Assembly (NCBI GenBank): GCA_937958995.1 | Contig: CALGAP010000015.1 | Location: 1-64,000 of the forward strand | Direction: 5' to 3' | Source of the DNA: an uncultured Chitinophagaceae bacterium | GTDB taxonomy: Bacteria > Bacteroidota > Bacteroidia > Chitinophagales > Chitinophagaceae | Length of the DNA: 64,000 bases | Shown here: positions 32,689 to 41,087 of the stretch, piece by piece | Position numbering within the stretch: position 1 is the first letter of the stretch | Layout of the letters: each line of letters opens with the position of its first letter | Translations under genes and position numbers: made by a program | The notes under the pieces: generated by a model | What the model was told of the DNA's origin: nothing | What the model saw: the letters and a program-made list of their open reading frames with translations, nothing else | Databases searched by the model: none

Positions 32689-35600
32689 ATGAATTGGGAA
32701 AAGGGTGGAATGGGATGGGGTTTCAGGTTCCACTACACCCTGCGCGCTACACCCGGTAACCAATTGTCAAATATGCGGGTGAATCGCAAAAATCGCCGCA
32801 TGAACTGGTCCGGGAAACGAAGACACTTCGCTATTTTTGGGTTTACCAAAAAACACCCCATTTTGCTGAAACAGGTACTTGGCTCCTTGCTTTTTTTATT
32901 GGCCCTAGTAGCGGCCAGGGCGCAAGCCCCAAAGGTGAAACCTGTTCAGGCACCGCAGGCAAAACAATATGTTTTCAGCCATCTCAATTCTTTCAACGGA
33001 CTTGCTTCGAATATTGTCAACAATGTAGTGCAGGACCGGAGAGGCTTTATCTGGCTGGCAACCGTTGACGGCGTACAGCGTTATGATGGAAATAAGTTTC
33101 TCAGCTTCCGCAATGAGCCGGGCAACGCCAATACCATTCCTTCCAATGTTATCAACAAATTGTATGTAGATAAGCATGGCAATTTGTGGGTGCTTGCCAA
33201 TCATCGTCACATAGGATTATTCAGCACCGATAATTTTGTATACACCGATATTCCTGTCGAAGGCAATTCGAATGAGGATTACTTAATTATGATGGTGGAA
33301 CAGGATGATGTGGGCAATGCCACTATACTGGTGCCAAACAAAGGCGTTTTTACTTACGACAGCACCAGGAAAATTTTTCGCCTTACCGACCCCTTCCAGT
33401 TTCCCGAGGAAAAATTTATCAGCTCGCTTTACAATGAAAATACCGGGCAGTATTGGTTCGCGGCAACCTGGGGCTTGGCCATGTATGATGCCAGGACAAA
33501 AAACCTGAATTATGGCGCCAACAATCCCGACAACAATGAAGTGATCAGGCAACTGGCAAAGGAGAGATTCCTGGTGAATGTTTTTGGAGAATACAATGGC
33601 GTGTTTTGGTTTGTGACCTGGAACACGGGTGAACCAGGTGCACCATGGATTGAAGCACATAACCTGCGCACCGGCAAACGCGAACGCTATAGTATTGGCC
33701 TGCAATTTGGCCTTGGTTATTTTGAAGTGGCTGGTTATTTGCGCCAGCGCAACGGTAAAGTGTGGGTGCATGGAAAAGGATTCCTGGCAGAGTACACGGG
33801 TGGTAAACAACCTTTTCAACTGGTGCGTAACGAAAGCGGTGAACAATCCATCAAGTTCGACCGCATTTACAGCATGTACGAAGACCGCGAAAACAATATA
33901 TGGGTGGCGAGTGATAACGGCGTGTTCTTATTCAATCCTGACGCGCAGATTTTTCACAGTTATAAATTACAGCGGCCAGATGGTTCGGGACTGGTGGAAG
34001 GTCCGGCGCAGACTGCTCTTCAGCTCGACAATGGTCATGTGTTGGTAGGAAGCTGGGGCGGGGGATTATATTGTTATGACAGCACCTTCAACCAGGCGCC
34101 GCTGCCCAAAGGTTTACAGCCGCATCAGAATACATTTGCAGCCTGGAGCATGCATACGCATAGCAAGACGCGCAAGGTGTGGATCGGTTTGCAAGGCGGC
34201 GGAATGATTGTGTATGACCCGGCCACGGAGACTTCAGATCTGTTTTACCACGAAGCCATGGAAGGCCGAACGGTGAGAGCGGTGACGGAAGACCGAAATG
34301 GCAATCTCTGGTTTGGGCTGCAGGGAGGACAGATCATAAAATGGCACCTGAAAGCTTCAGGCGGCGATCCGCGCAAAGGCTATTTGAAGGTTAAGGAAAG
34401 AGACGGGTCTTATATACTCAAGCTCTTAACCGACAACAGGGGTTATATATGGGCCGGCTCGGTGGCGGAGGGTTTGTTTAAGTTTGATCCCGAATCCAAC
34501 CGACTGCTGGAACATATCACCAGCAAAAGTCCGGAAGGAAGGGGCCTGATGTTTGACCATGCCAACGACCTGCTGCAATACAACGACAGCATTTTGCTGA
34601 TCGCTTCGGGCGGCATTAATATGCTTAACCTGAATACCGGCCTGATCACGCTTGTTACCAGTCGCGACGGATTGCCTGCTAATACGGCCATGTGTTTTCA
34701 AAAAGATACCAGGGGCGTGCTTTGGGTGGGAATGATGCATGGTCTTTGCCGCGTGAACCTGGAAAAGAAAATCTTCACGCGCTACGATCGTCGCGATGGT
34801 TTGTTCTTCGATAATTTCTTCCAGGCGGGTGCTTACCGCATGAATGATGGCCGCCTGGTATTCCTTACCGATCACGACTTTTTTACATTCAACACCGAAC
34901 GCTTCGAACAGGTGGCCGAGCCGCCGCGCCCGGTAATCACTGACTTCCGCATCGCGAACAAGCAGGTATGGAACGACACCTTAGGCATTGGTGATAAGGT
35001 GGTGTTGAAACATGAGTATAATACCATACAGATAGAATTTAACGGGTTGAGTTTTGTGCGGCAAAACAAGGTGCTGTACTACTACAAACTCGACAACCTC
35101 GACAAAGACTGGGTGCTTGCCGGCGATCGCTTACAAGCCCTGTATAGCTATTTACCACCGGGAAAATATTTGTTCCGCGTACGCAGTGAAAATGAAAACG
35201 GCGTGAGCAGTCCTGAGCTTTCTTTCCAGATTGTAGTGCAACCTCCTTTCTGGCGCACCTGGTGGTTTTATGGTTTAATAGTGTTGCTGGCCGCTGCTAT
35301 CTTGTATTGGATAGACCGCGAAAGAGTGAGCAGGATTGTGGCGCTGCAAAAAGTACGTACACAGATCGCGGCCAACCTGCATATGGATATCAACACCACG
35401 CTGAACAATATCAACCTGCTGAGCGAGATGGCCAAGATAAAGGCCGACAAGGATATTGACCGCTCCAAAGAGTACATCGACCAGATCAGCGAGAAGAGTC
35501 ACAACATGATCATTGCGATGGACGATATGCTCTGGAGCATCGATCCGAAGAATGACAATATGGAGAAGATGATCCTTCGTATGAGAGAGTTTGTGGAAGC

Positions 35601-35943
35601 ACTGAAGAATCGTCATGGTGCAGGCCTGCAAATGGTAGTGGCTCCCGAAGTGCGCTCCATCAAAATTGATATGGCGCTCCGGCACGAAATGTTCATTGTG
35701 TTCAAAGAAATTCTGCGCAACATGGTAATGCATAACCCCCAGGGTGAATTCCTGGTAAATATTGATTTGGTAAAAAACCGACTATACCTCAAAATTCATG
35801 ACGCCAATTCTGATGGCGCCACCACCATCAGCAGTCTTGCCATGTCTGACATGAAGAAAAGAATGGCAGCCATAGGGGCGGAGCTGGATGTACAGCCCAC
35901 CAGGAACGGAACGGCGGTTGTATTGTTCTTGCCAATCAGGTGA
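32689..35943 (+). CDS. Two-component-propeller sensor with degenerate histidine kinase
   Basis: The protein has a signal peptide, then a large beta-propeller (about 90-745) made of Reg_prop repeats (G-L-W-V-G, G-F-I-W-L-A-T, G-N-L-W-F-G). A Y_Y_Y domain (about 760-850), one membrane span (about 860-880) and a LytS/DesK-like kinase region follow. The H-box reads A-N-L-H-M-D-I-N and keeps the histidine. The ATPase has F-K-E-I-L-R-N-M but lacks a clear D-x-G-x-G, so it is degenerate. The true start is uncertain: 32689, ATG 32773, ATG 32800, or TTG 32863 directly before the signal core; a TATTTTTG box at 32832-32839 would favour the last. Senses probably a carbohydrate outside the cell; no regulator gene is adjacent. 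Confidence 0.85.
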   Translation: MNWEKGGMGWGFRFHYTLRATPGNQLSNMRVNRKNRRMNWSGKRRHFAIFGFTKKHPILLKQVLGSLLFLLALVAARAQAPKVKPVQAPQAKQYVFSHLNSFNGLASNIVNNVVQDRRGFIWLATVDGVQRYDGNKFLSFRNEPGNANTIPSNVINKLYVDKHGNLWVLANHRHIGLFSTDNFVYTDIPVEGNSNEDYLIMMVEQDDVGNATILVPNKGVFTYDSTRKIFRLTDPFQFPEEKFISSLYNENTGQYWFAATWGLAMYDARTKNLNYGANNPDNNEVIRQLAKERFLVNVFGEYNGVFWFVTWNTGEPGAPWIEAHNLRTGKRERYSIGLQFGLGYFEVAGYLRQRNGKVWVHGKGFLAEYTGGKQPFQLVRNESGEQSIKFDRIYSMYEDRENNIWVASDNGVFLFNPDAQIFHSYKLQRPDGSGLVEGPAQTALQLDNGHVLVGSWGGGLYCYDSTFNQAPLPKGLQPHQNTFAAWSMHTHSKTRKVWIGLQGGGMIVYDPATETSDLFYHEAMEGRTVRAVTEDRNGNLWFGLQGGQIIKWHLKASGGDPRKGYLKVKERDGSYILKLLTDNRGYIWAGSVAEGLFKFDPESNRLLEHITSKSPEGRGLMFDHANDLLQYNDSILLIASGGINMLNLNTGLITLVTSRDGLPANTAMCFQKDTRGVLWVGMMHGLCRVNLEKKIFTRYDRRDGLFFDNFFQAGAYRMNDGRLVFLTDHDFFTFNTERFEQVAEPPRPVITDFRIANKQVWNDTLGIGDKVVLKHEYNTIQIEFNGLSFVRQNKVLYYYKLDNLDKDWVLAGDRLQALYSYLPPGKYLFRVRSENENGVSSPELSFQIVVQPPFWRTWWFYGLIVLLAAAILYWIDRERVSRIVALQKVRTQIAANLHMDINTTLNNINLLSEMAKIKADKDIDRSKEYIDQISEKSHNMIIAMDDMLWSIDPKNDNMEKMILRMREFVEALKNRHGAGLQMVVAPEVRSIKIDMALRHEMFIVFKEILRNMVMHNPQGEFLVNIDLVKNRLYLKIHDANSDGATTISSLAMSDMKKRMAAIGAELDVQPTRNGTAVVLFLPIR

Positions 35944-35949
35944 CTTTGG

Positions 35950-36056
35950 GATTGAACACTGATTAGCGTGGATAAACGGATTTCGCAGATGAGATGCATC
36001 CATGCAATCACTTATCCTCGTAATCCGCGCAATCCATAAAAATCCGCGATCAATCC
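35950..36056. repeat. Intergenic GGATT-rich imperfect palindrome between convergent genes
   Basis: The stretch consists of degenerate GGATT/GGATA units on both strands (GTGGATAAACGGATTTCG on the left, and CGTAATCCGCGCAATCC with AATCCGCGAT on the right) in inverted order around about 36000. The unit recurs with 9-12 base spacing. It resembles intergenic GGATT-type repeats I recall from other bacterial genomes, and it may act as a bidirectional terminator. Confidence 0.5.
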
Positions 36057-36310
36057 TTATTCAAAATCTGTTTATACGCCAGATCCACCATCACCCTTCC
36101 ATCCACACCAAAGAAACGGCTAAGCGTAATTAGATCTTTCAGCGGGATATGTTCAGTATGCTTTATCAGTTTACTCAGCCTGGTATAATTCGTGCCCAGG
36201 TCATTGGCCACAATGCTTTTGGGTATATGCTCAAAGATTTGTTTGAACTCGGTGATATGGCCTGACTCAATCAGTAGTTTAACGGTCTGGTATCGCTTGT
36301 CTTTTACCAT
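36050..36310 (-). CDS. Small XRE-like regulator
   Basis: The 86-residue protein has a helical DNA-binding unit: I-V-A-N-D-L-G-T-N-Y-T-R-L-S-K-L-I, followed by P-L-K-D-L-I-T-L-S-R-F-F-G. It resembles the XRE-like domain of small Bacteroidota regulators. It is divergent from the SRAP operon, and a perfect palindrome (36332-36348) lies between the two starts, making it the prime candidate repressor. Confidence 0.7.
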   Translation of the reverse strand: MVKDKRYQTVKLLIESGHITEFKQIFEHIPKSIVANDLGTNYTRLSKLIKHTEHIPLKDLITLSRFFGVDGRVMVDLAYKQILNKD

Positions 36311-36331
36311 CTAAAATTATTGGCGCGAAAA

Positions 36332-36348
36332 TACTAAATAATTTAGTA
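36332..36348. promoter_or_regulatory. Palindromic operator candidate before the SRAP operon
   Basis: TACTAAATAATTTAGTA is a perfect 17-bp palindrome (8-bp arms, one central base), 18 bp before the start of the plus-strand gene and 21 bp before the start of the minus-strand regulator. It nearly equals the palindrome before tcmP (2548-2566) read on the minus strand. Confidence 0.65.
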
Positions 36349-36366
36349 AATTGGCTGGCGATTCGT

Positions 36367-36924
36367 ATGGGAAAAGCATACAGTGTGTACACAAAAACTG
36401 GCCATACCGTACAACGCGCCGTATTTTTGGCGATGCACAACCCGTTTGGTCTTATCAACGAGAAATTGTTAAACGCGCTGATAGTTGCAGGCAACCGGTA
36501 TTTTGTGCGGCAAACTTACCCGCGCGGGTTGCAGCCTTTTAATGAAGTTCAGAAAGCTGCATTCTTGCTTACCCATTACCGCGAGCGGGATGCGGCAGAG
36601 AAGCACTATACCTTTTTGCAGCACGACCGCTACCGGTTTTTATACGACAGCGATCATCCTGCTCACCTGGTAAAACTAGAAATGGCGGCCCGGCAGTTTC
36701 CCGAATATCCCGTGTACACGCCCTTACTGCAAAAGGCCTGGGAACCGTCTGAAAAAATGATCGCTCACATTCGCCGGTATATTGCGGCTCATTTCAACTG
36801 GCGCGTGCCGCGCGAAGAAGCGGTAAAAGCAGAGCTTTTTACCGAGTTCGGCGAACTTTTTGTTAACTTGAAATATAAGTCCGGGTCGGCAAGCGTACCA
36901 CTTGCCGAAATTGAAAAAAGCTGA
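36367..36924 (+). CDS. Hypothetical protein in an operon with SRAP
   Basis: The 185-residue soluble protein has no recognized domain. It has conserved-looking aromatic/His segments (H-Y-x-F-L-Q-H-D-R-Y) and a basic N terminus with T-K-T-G-H-T-V-Q-R. It ends four bases before the SRAP gene, so the two are co-translated. Given SRAP's role at abasic sites, a function in DNA repair or damage sensing is plausible. This is inference from context. Confidence 0.7.
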   Translation: MGKAYSVYTKTGHTVQRAVFLAMHNPFGLINEKLLNALIVAGNRYFVRQTYPRGLQPFNEVQKAAFLLTHYRERDAAEKHYTFLQHDRYRFLYDSDHPAHLVKLEMAARQFPEYPVYTPLLQKAWEPSEKMIAHIRRYIAAHFNWRVPREEAVKAELFTEFGELFVNLKYKSGSASVPLAEIEKS

Positions 36925-36928
36925 TGCT

Positions 36929-37717
36929 ATGTGTTACGACATTTCTTTTTCCTCCAATATTGAATTGATCGCCGACTACCTGCCCGAAGTGGTGTTTGAT
37001 CCGCAGCTGTCCATAGACTTCGATACCTATATCCACGTGCAGGCCCAGGCATTCAGAAAATACCCGGTGATCATTAATGAAGATGGGCAACTGAAATTGA
37101 AATTATTTGAATGGGGAGTGATTGCAGACTATATGAACACGCCCGAGAAAATAAAGCAATCGCGCCACATGATGTGTAATGCGCAGAGTGAAAAAATTCT
37201 GGGAGATAAAAAATCTTTCTGGAGAAGGATCCGCAATAAACGATGCCTTATTCCCGTGAATGGTATATACGAACATCGCGAAATAAAAGGATGGAAACAC
37301 AAGGTGCCTTATTTCATTCACTATAAAGACAGGCCCTTGTTCTTTCTCGCCGGTCTTTACTATTACTCACCCATTCCTGATCCCGGGACCGGCGAAGTGC
37401 AAGGCACCTTTACGGTTGTAACCCGCCGCGCCAACGACGTAATGAAACTGATCCACAACGGCGGTCCCAATGCAGGCCGCATGCCGCTCTTCCTTACCCC
37501 GGAACTCGAGCGAAAATGGCTGCAACCCGACCTCACAGACGAAGATCTGCAATCCATCCTCGACTATGAAATGCCCTCATCCAACCTCGAACACTGGCCC
37601 GTTTTCACCATCCGTACCACCAAACCCCGCCCCGACAACAAACTCGCCAACGAACCCTTCACCTGGGCCAACCTGCCTCCGTTGGGAAGCGAAACGCAGA
37701 CTCAGACGCTGTTTTGA
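36929..37717 (+). CDS. SRAP-domain abasic-site processing protein (YedK/HMCES family)
   Basis: The 262-residue protein must begin at ATG 36929, because the catalytic cysteine becomes residue 2 after methionine removal (M-C-Y-D). A longer frame from 36902 would bury it. Other family marks are P-V-N-G-I-Y-E-H with the active-site glutamate, F-T-V-V-T-R-R-A-N, and I-H-N-x(5)-R-M-P-L-F-L with the active-site histidine. SRAP proteins form a thiazolidine crosslink with abasic sites in single-stranded DNA. It is operonic with the preceding gene. Confidence 0.93.
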   Translation: MCYDISFSSNIELIADYLPEVVFDPQLSIDFDTYIHVQAQAFRKYPVIINEDGQLKLKLFEWGVIADYMNTPEKIKQSRHMMCNAQSEKILGDKKSFWRRIRNKRCLIPVNGIYEHREIKGWKHKVPYFIHYKDRPLFFLAGLYYYSPIPDPGTGEVQGTFTVVTRRANDVMKLIHNGGPNAGRMPLFLTPELERKWLQPDLTDEDLQSILDYEMPSSNLEHWPVFTIRTTKPRPDNKLANEPFTWANLPPLGSETQTQTLF

Positions 37718-37838
37718 ATATTGAATTTGAATTTGAACAAGGAATTTGAATATGAATGGAGCCGACGATTCGTCTCCCATCCCCAAATTCAACATTATTC
37801 ATATTCAAATTCCTTGTTCAAATTCAAATTCAACATTC
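37716..37838. repeat. Long palindrome with 42-bp arms and 39-nt centre
   Basis: Arms 37716-37757 and 37797-37838 match at 41 of 42 positions. They are built from GAATTTGAA units. The 39-nt centre holds a small hairpin (GACGATTCGTC) followed by CCCCAAATTC. It runs from the SRAP stop to the LytTR stop, so it is well placed as a bidirectional terminator or a mobile palindrome. Its centre length equals that of 43298-43400. Confidence 0.75.
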
Positions 37839-38613
37839 ACTTCCCCATCCACTTCTTAAAATCAGCCACCTTTTCTCTGCTCACGATCGCTTCTTTGTCT
37901 ACGGGCGGTTTGAGGTGTAGCAGGAGGCGGTTGCCGAAATAGTCGTGGATTTGGTCAACGCTGTCGACGGAGATGTAGAAGGAGCGGCTGATGCGGAAGT
38001 AGCGCTCGGGATCGAGCATTTCTTCGAGCTCGTCCATAGTGTAATCGACCACGTACTTTTTGTTGTCGTAGGTCTTGAAGAAGTTGAGGCGACCATCGCT
38101 GAAGAAATAGGCGATCTCTTCCACCTCGATGGAGACGAGCTTTTGCGCGTGCTTTACGAGAAAGCGCTTGCGAAATTCTTTGGGCTGCAATTTCTGGCGC
38201 AATTCTTTAACCAGGTTATCCACGTTCAGCTCGGTGCCGTTGCCCGATGCGTAGAGGTTCTTCATCTGGCGGTATTTCTGCAGGGCCGATTCCAGGTCTT
38301 CTTTTTGTATCGGCTTTAACAGATAGTCGATGCTGTTAACTTTGAAAGCTTTCAGTGCATACTCATCATAAGAGGTAGTAAACACCACAGCGCTTTTTAC
38401 ATCCACCCGCGTAAAGATCTCGAAGCTTTGTCCGTCACTCAGCTCTATATCCATTAGTATAAGATCGGGCGAGGGATTGTTCTTGAGCCAGTCCACGGTG
38501 GCCGTGATGCTGTCGGTTATACCCACCACCTTGGCATCGGGATCAACGCTGTTGAGCGTCTTCTGTATTTTTTTGACGGCCAGGTCCTCGTCTTCAACTA
38601 TTAAGATATTCAT
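37837..38613 (-). CDS. LytTR-family response regulator
   Basis: The 258-residue protein has a receiver domain (V-E-D-E-D near the N terminus, phosphoacceptor aspartate in L-I-L-M-D-I-E-L, T-S-Y, K-P-I) and a C-terminal LytTR DNA-binding domain (R-F-L-V-K-H-A-Q-K-L, I-A-Y-F-F-S-D-G, Y-F-R-I-S-R-S-F-Y). It lies 20 bp after the second kinase gene and is the output of the operon. Confidence 0.92.
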   Translation of the reverse strand: MNILIVEDEDLAVKKIQKTLNSVDPDAKVVGITDSITATVDWLKNNPSPDLILMDIELSDGQSFEIFTRVDVKSAVVFTTSYDEYALKAFKVNSIDYLLKPIQKEDLESALQKYRQMKNLYASGNGTELNVDNLVKELRQKLQPKEFRKRFLVKHAQKLVSIEVEEIAYFFSDGRLNFFKTYDNKKYVVDYTMDELEEMLDPERYFRISRSFYISVDSVDQIHDYFGNRLLLHLKPPVDKEAIVSREKVADFKKWMGK

Positions 38614-38633
38614 GTCTGTTGGTTTTATAGTAA

Positions 38634-39728
38634 TTAAGAGTTTAAGTTTTCAGTATTCTTTTGCGTCAGCGATAATGATTCGTTTTCCCTGTTGTCCCAG
38701 ATCAGCGGCAAAATCACTGTAAAATTTTTCGAATCTTCCAGCACCTGGAAACCTTGCACATCCAGCAACTCGTATTTCGACCGGATATTCTCGAGTCCTA
38801 TCCTGTTCGAAGGACCTTTTACGGTACGGCGCTGCAGGTTATTGTTTACGGCCAGCTTATTGCCCGCCATCGTGAAAATATCGATCACCAACGGCTTGTT
38901 TCTCGACAGCACATTGTGCTTTACGGCATTCTCCACCAGCAACTGCAGCGAAAGAGAGGGCAGGAGGTACGATTCGTATCTTTTATCCACTTCTACCTGG
39001 AACTGCACCGCATCGCCATGACGTGTTTTCAGCAGTTGGAAATACGATTGTATAAATTTCAGTTCATTGGCCAGTGTCGATAACCCGCTTTCGTTATTGC
39101 GCAGAAGATAGCGGTATACCTTGCTCAACTCATTCAGAAATGCTTCCGCTCTTGCCGGATCTTCGCCAATCAGCGAAGAGAGGGTGTTGAAACAATTGAA
39201 CAAAAAATGCGGATTCACCTGTCCCTTTAATGTCTCAAATTCATGTTGTATCGTCAACTGCTGCACAATCTGTTTTTCCGCCACACTGTCTCTCCACTTT
39301 TTGAATGTATAGTCTGCTTCCCAGCTGGTAGTAGCCACCATGGTCAGGGCAATTGCCACGAGAATGCTTATACGAAACTGGCTCATGTCGAGCTGATAGC
39401 CCAGAAAGCCGGTAAGGTCATAGCAATAGAATAAGGTAGCGAATGTCAACGAGGTAAGGCAGATATGCGTAATTGCCAGTATGGCCAGCCTGCGCACTGT
39501 TTGCCGGATATCAGGAAACACCACGCGCAGCCAGTGCATGGCCAGGATGTGCAGGTACCACGAAGCCAGTCCCTGCAAAATCACGATCGGCATTGAATAG
39601 ATCCAGTTATTCTTGTCGTACCACACGCGGTTGCCAAACAGCAGCAGGTTCAGCACCAGCGCCAGCACCGGCATCAGCGTCAGGTAACTCACCCATTCAA
39701 TCCTCGTTGGTTTCATCCATGCTTTCAT
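38634..39728 (-). CDS. LytS-like sensor histidine kinase, copy 2
   Basis: The 364-residue protein has about four N-terminal membrane spans (about 12-150) and a His_kinase (PF06580) domain with the phosphoacceptor motif L-K-G-Q-V-N-P-H-F-L-F-N. An ATPase N-box (L-V-E-N-A-V-K-H-N) and G-L-E-N-I-R-S-K-Y follow. It overlaps the preceding kinase gene by four bases. It is similar to that kinase throughout, showing a tandem duplication. Confidence 0.92.
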   Translation of the reverse strand: MKAWMKPTRIEWVSYLTLMPVLALVLNLLLFGNRVWYDKNNWIYSMPIVILQGLASWYLHILAMHWLRVVFPDIRQTVRRLAILAITHICLTSLTFATLFYCYDLTGFLGYQLDMSQFRISILVAIALTMVATTSWEADYTFKKWRDSVAEKQIVQQLTIQHEFETLKGQVNPHFLFNCFNTLSSLIGEDPARAEAFLNELSKVYRYLLRNNESGLSTLANELKFIQSYFQLLKTRHGDAVQFQVEVDKRYESYLLPSLSLQLLVENAVKHNVLSRNKPLVIDIFTMAGNKLAVNNNLQRRTVKGPSNRIGLENIRSKYELLDVQGFQVLEDSKNFTVILPLIWDNRENESLSLTQKNTENLNS

Positions 39729-40780
39729 ACAGTACTCATTTCTCCCTTTTTGATCAGCGGCAACCGGATGGTCCGGTGTGTGGCGCTGTCTTCTATTGTG
39801 ACAGTCTGCTGGCAGAGCAGCCTGAATTTGTTGATGATATTATCCAGTCCCTCCATATAAGCCTGCTCGTCGCCGCCCAGTTTGGCCTGTAAATTATTTT
39901 TAACTTCCAGCCATCCATCTTCCAAAGAGCGTATGGAGAGCCGCAAGGGATTTTCCTTGCTGATGCTGTTCAGGTTGAAGGCATTTTCCACCAGTATCTG
40001 CAGTGTCAGTGGCGGTATCATCAGTCCGCGTTGCTCATCAGCCACATCAATGGTCAGCACGATGCCGTCGCCATAGCGCACATGCAGCAGGTAGAAATAA
40101 GATTGTATAAAGCGCAGCTCAGTTTCCAGTTCCACCAGTTGTTCGTCGTCGTTGCGCAGCAGGTAGCGGTACACCTTGCTCATTTCATCGAGGAACTCTT
40201 CGGCTTTTTCGGGGTCTTCACTGATCAGGCTCGACAGCGAGTTGAGACCGTTGAACAGGAAGTGCGGATTTACCTGGCTTTTCAATCCCAGCAACTGGCT
40301 TTGCATGTATTCTTTCTTCAGTGCTTCGGTTTCAACCAGCGTGGCTTTATAGCTGGCGAATTTGGCCACGGCTTCGGTCAGTAATGTCAGGAATATGTTC
40401 AGCACTACCGTGGCGCTGTAGGCGCCTATAAAGCTTCCTTCACGAAAAGTGAAATTCAACGGGGGTATAGATTCGTAAATGGTAAATAGCAGTAGTATTA
40501 AAAGGCCGGTCATGATGATGAACAGGCAGATGATAATGCTGGTACGTTTCATGAACTGTTCATCGCGCGGAAAGCGGTTGCGAAAAGCCAAGGCCACCCC
40601 GCCATACATGGTGAAAGATATGCATAGGAAAAGGAAGGCAACAACGGTAGCAATGGCAAACACCTTCCAGTCGCTGAAATACCGCCCGCCGAAAATAATG
40701 CTGTTAAGAATAATGGTAAAGGGGGTGAGGGTCCATACCATTATTGCATAATCTTTTCCAGAGTATTGGGGCAGTTTCAT
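39725..40780 (-). CDS. LytS-like sensor histidine kinase, copy 1
   Basis: The 351-residue protein has four membrane spans (about 15-140) and the same kinase type, with L-K-S-Q-V-N-P-H-F-L-F-N. The N-box is altered to L-V-E-N-A-F-N-L-N, where the histidine (K-H) of the paralogue is missing. ATG 40778-40780 is chosen over 40816 because membrane topology follows directly (M-K-L-P-Q-Y-S-G-K-D-Y). It is the first gene of the kinase-kinase-regulator operon; the two may form a heterodimer. Confidence 0.9.
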   Translation of the reverse strand: MKLPQYSGKDYAIMVWTLTPFTIILNSIIFGGRYFSDWKVFAIATVVAFLFLCISFTMYGGVALAFRNRFPRDEQFMKRTSIIICLFIIMTGLLILLLFTIYESIPPLNFTFREGSFIGAYSATVVLNIFLTLLTEAVAKFASYKATLVETEALKKEYMQSQLLGLKSQVNPHFLFNGLNSLSSLISEDPEKAEEFLDEMSKVYRYLLRNDDEQLVELETELRFIQSYFYLLHVRYGDGIVLTIDVADEQRGLMIPPLTLQILVENAFNLNSISKENPLRLSIRSLEDGWLEVKNNLQAKLGGDEQAYMEGLDNIINKFRLLCQQTVTIEDSATHRTIRLPLIKKGEMSTV

Positions 40781-41087
40781 AAGTTGGCGGTGAGTATGTG
40801 CTTTACCAGGTGTCAAAGTAACAAATTACCGCCTTTCCGGCATTGGTGTTCCTGCCTTCCTATGGGATGGCGATTTTCTCGTATCAACTGGGCATTCTTT
40901 TGCATGAATTGTGTACCCGGTTTGTGGTATTTAGGGGTGTTTGGGTAGTGGCTAACCCATTCAGTTCTTGCGCATTAGACGCCCTCGCTTCCAACTCATT
41001 CCATGTTTTCTACAACCCATACATCCCGTGCTTTACCTGCGCGCGGGTTTCAGGCATTTTTGTGCGCACAAACCATCAATTCATTTT
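40781..41087. other. Intergenic region between divergent genes, no gene seen
   Basis: About 300 bases separate the kinase operon (minus) from the next plus gene. Open frames here have no bias. Both promoters must lie here, but no clear TAnnTTTG box stands out. Confidence 0.4.

Noticed and set aside
37577..37795. Minus-strand frame through the palindrome and SRAP 3' end
   Set aside because: It overlaps the well-supported SRAP gene and a repeat; no similarity to any family.
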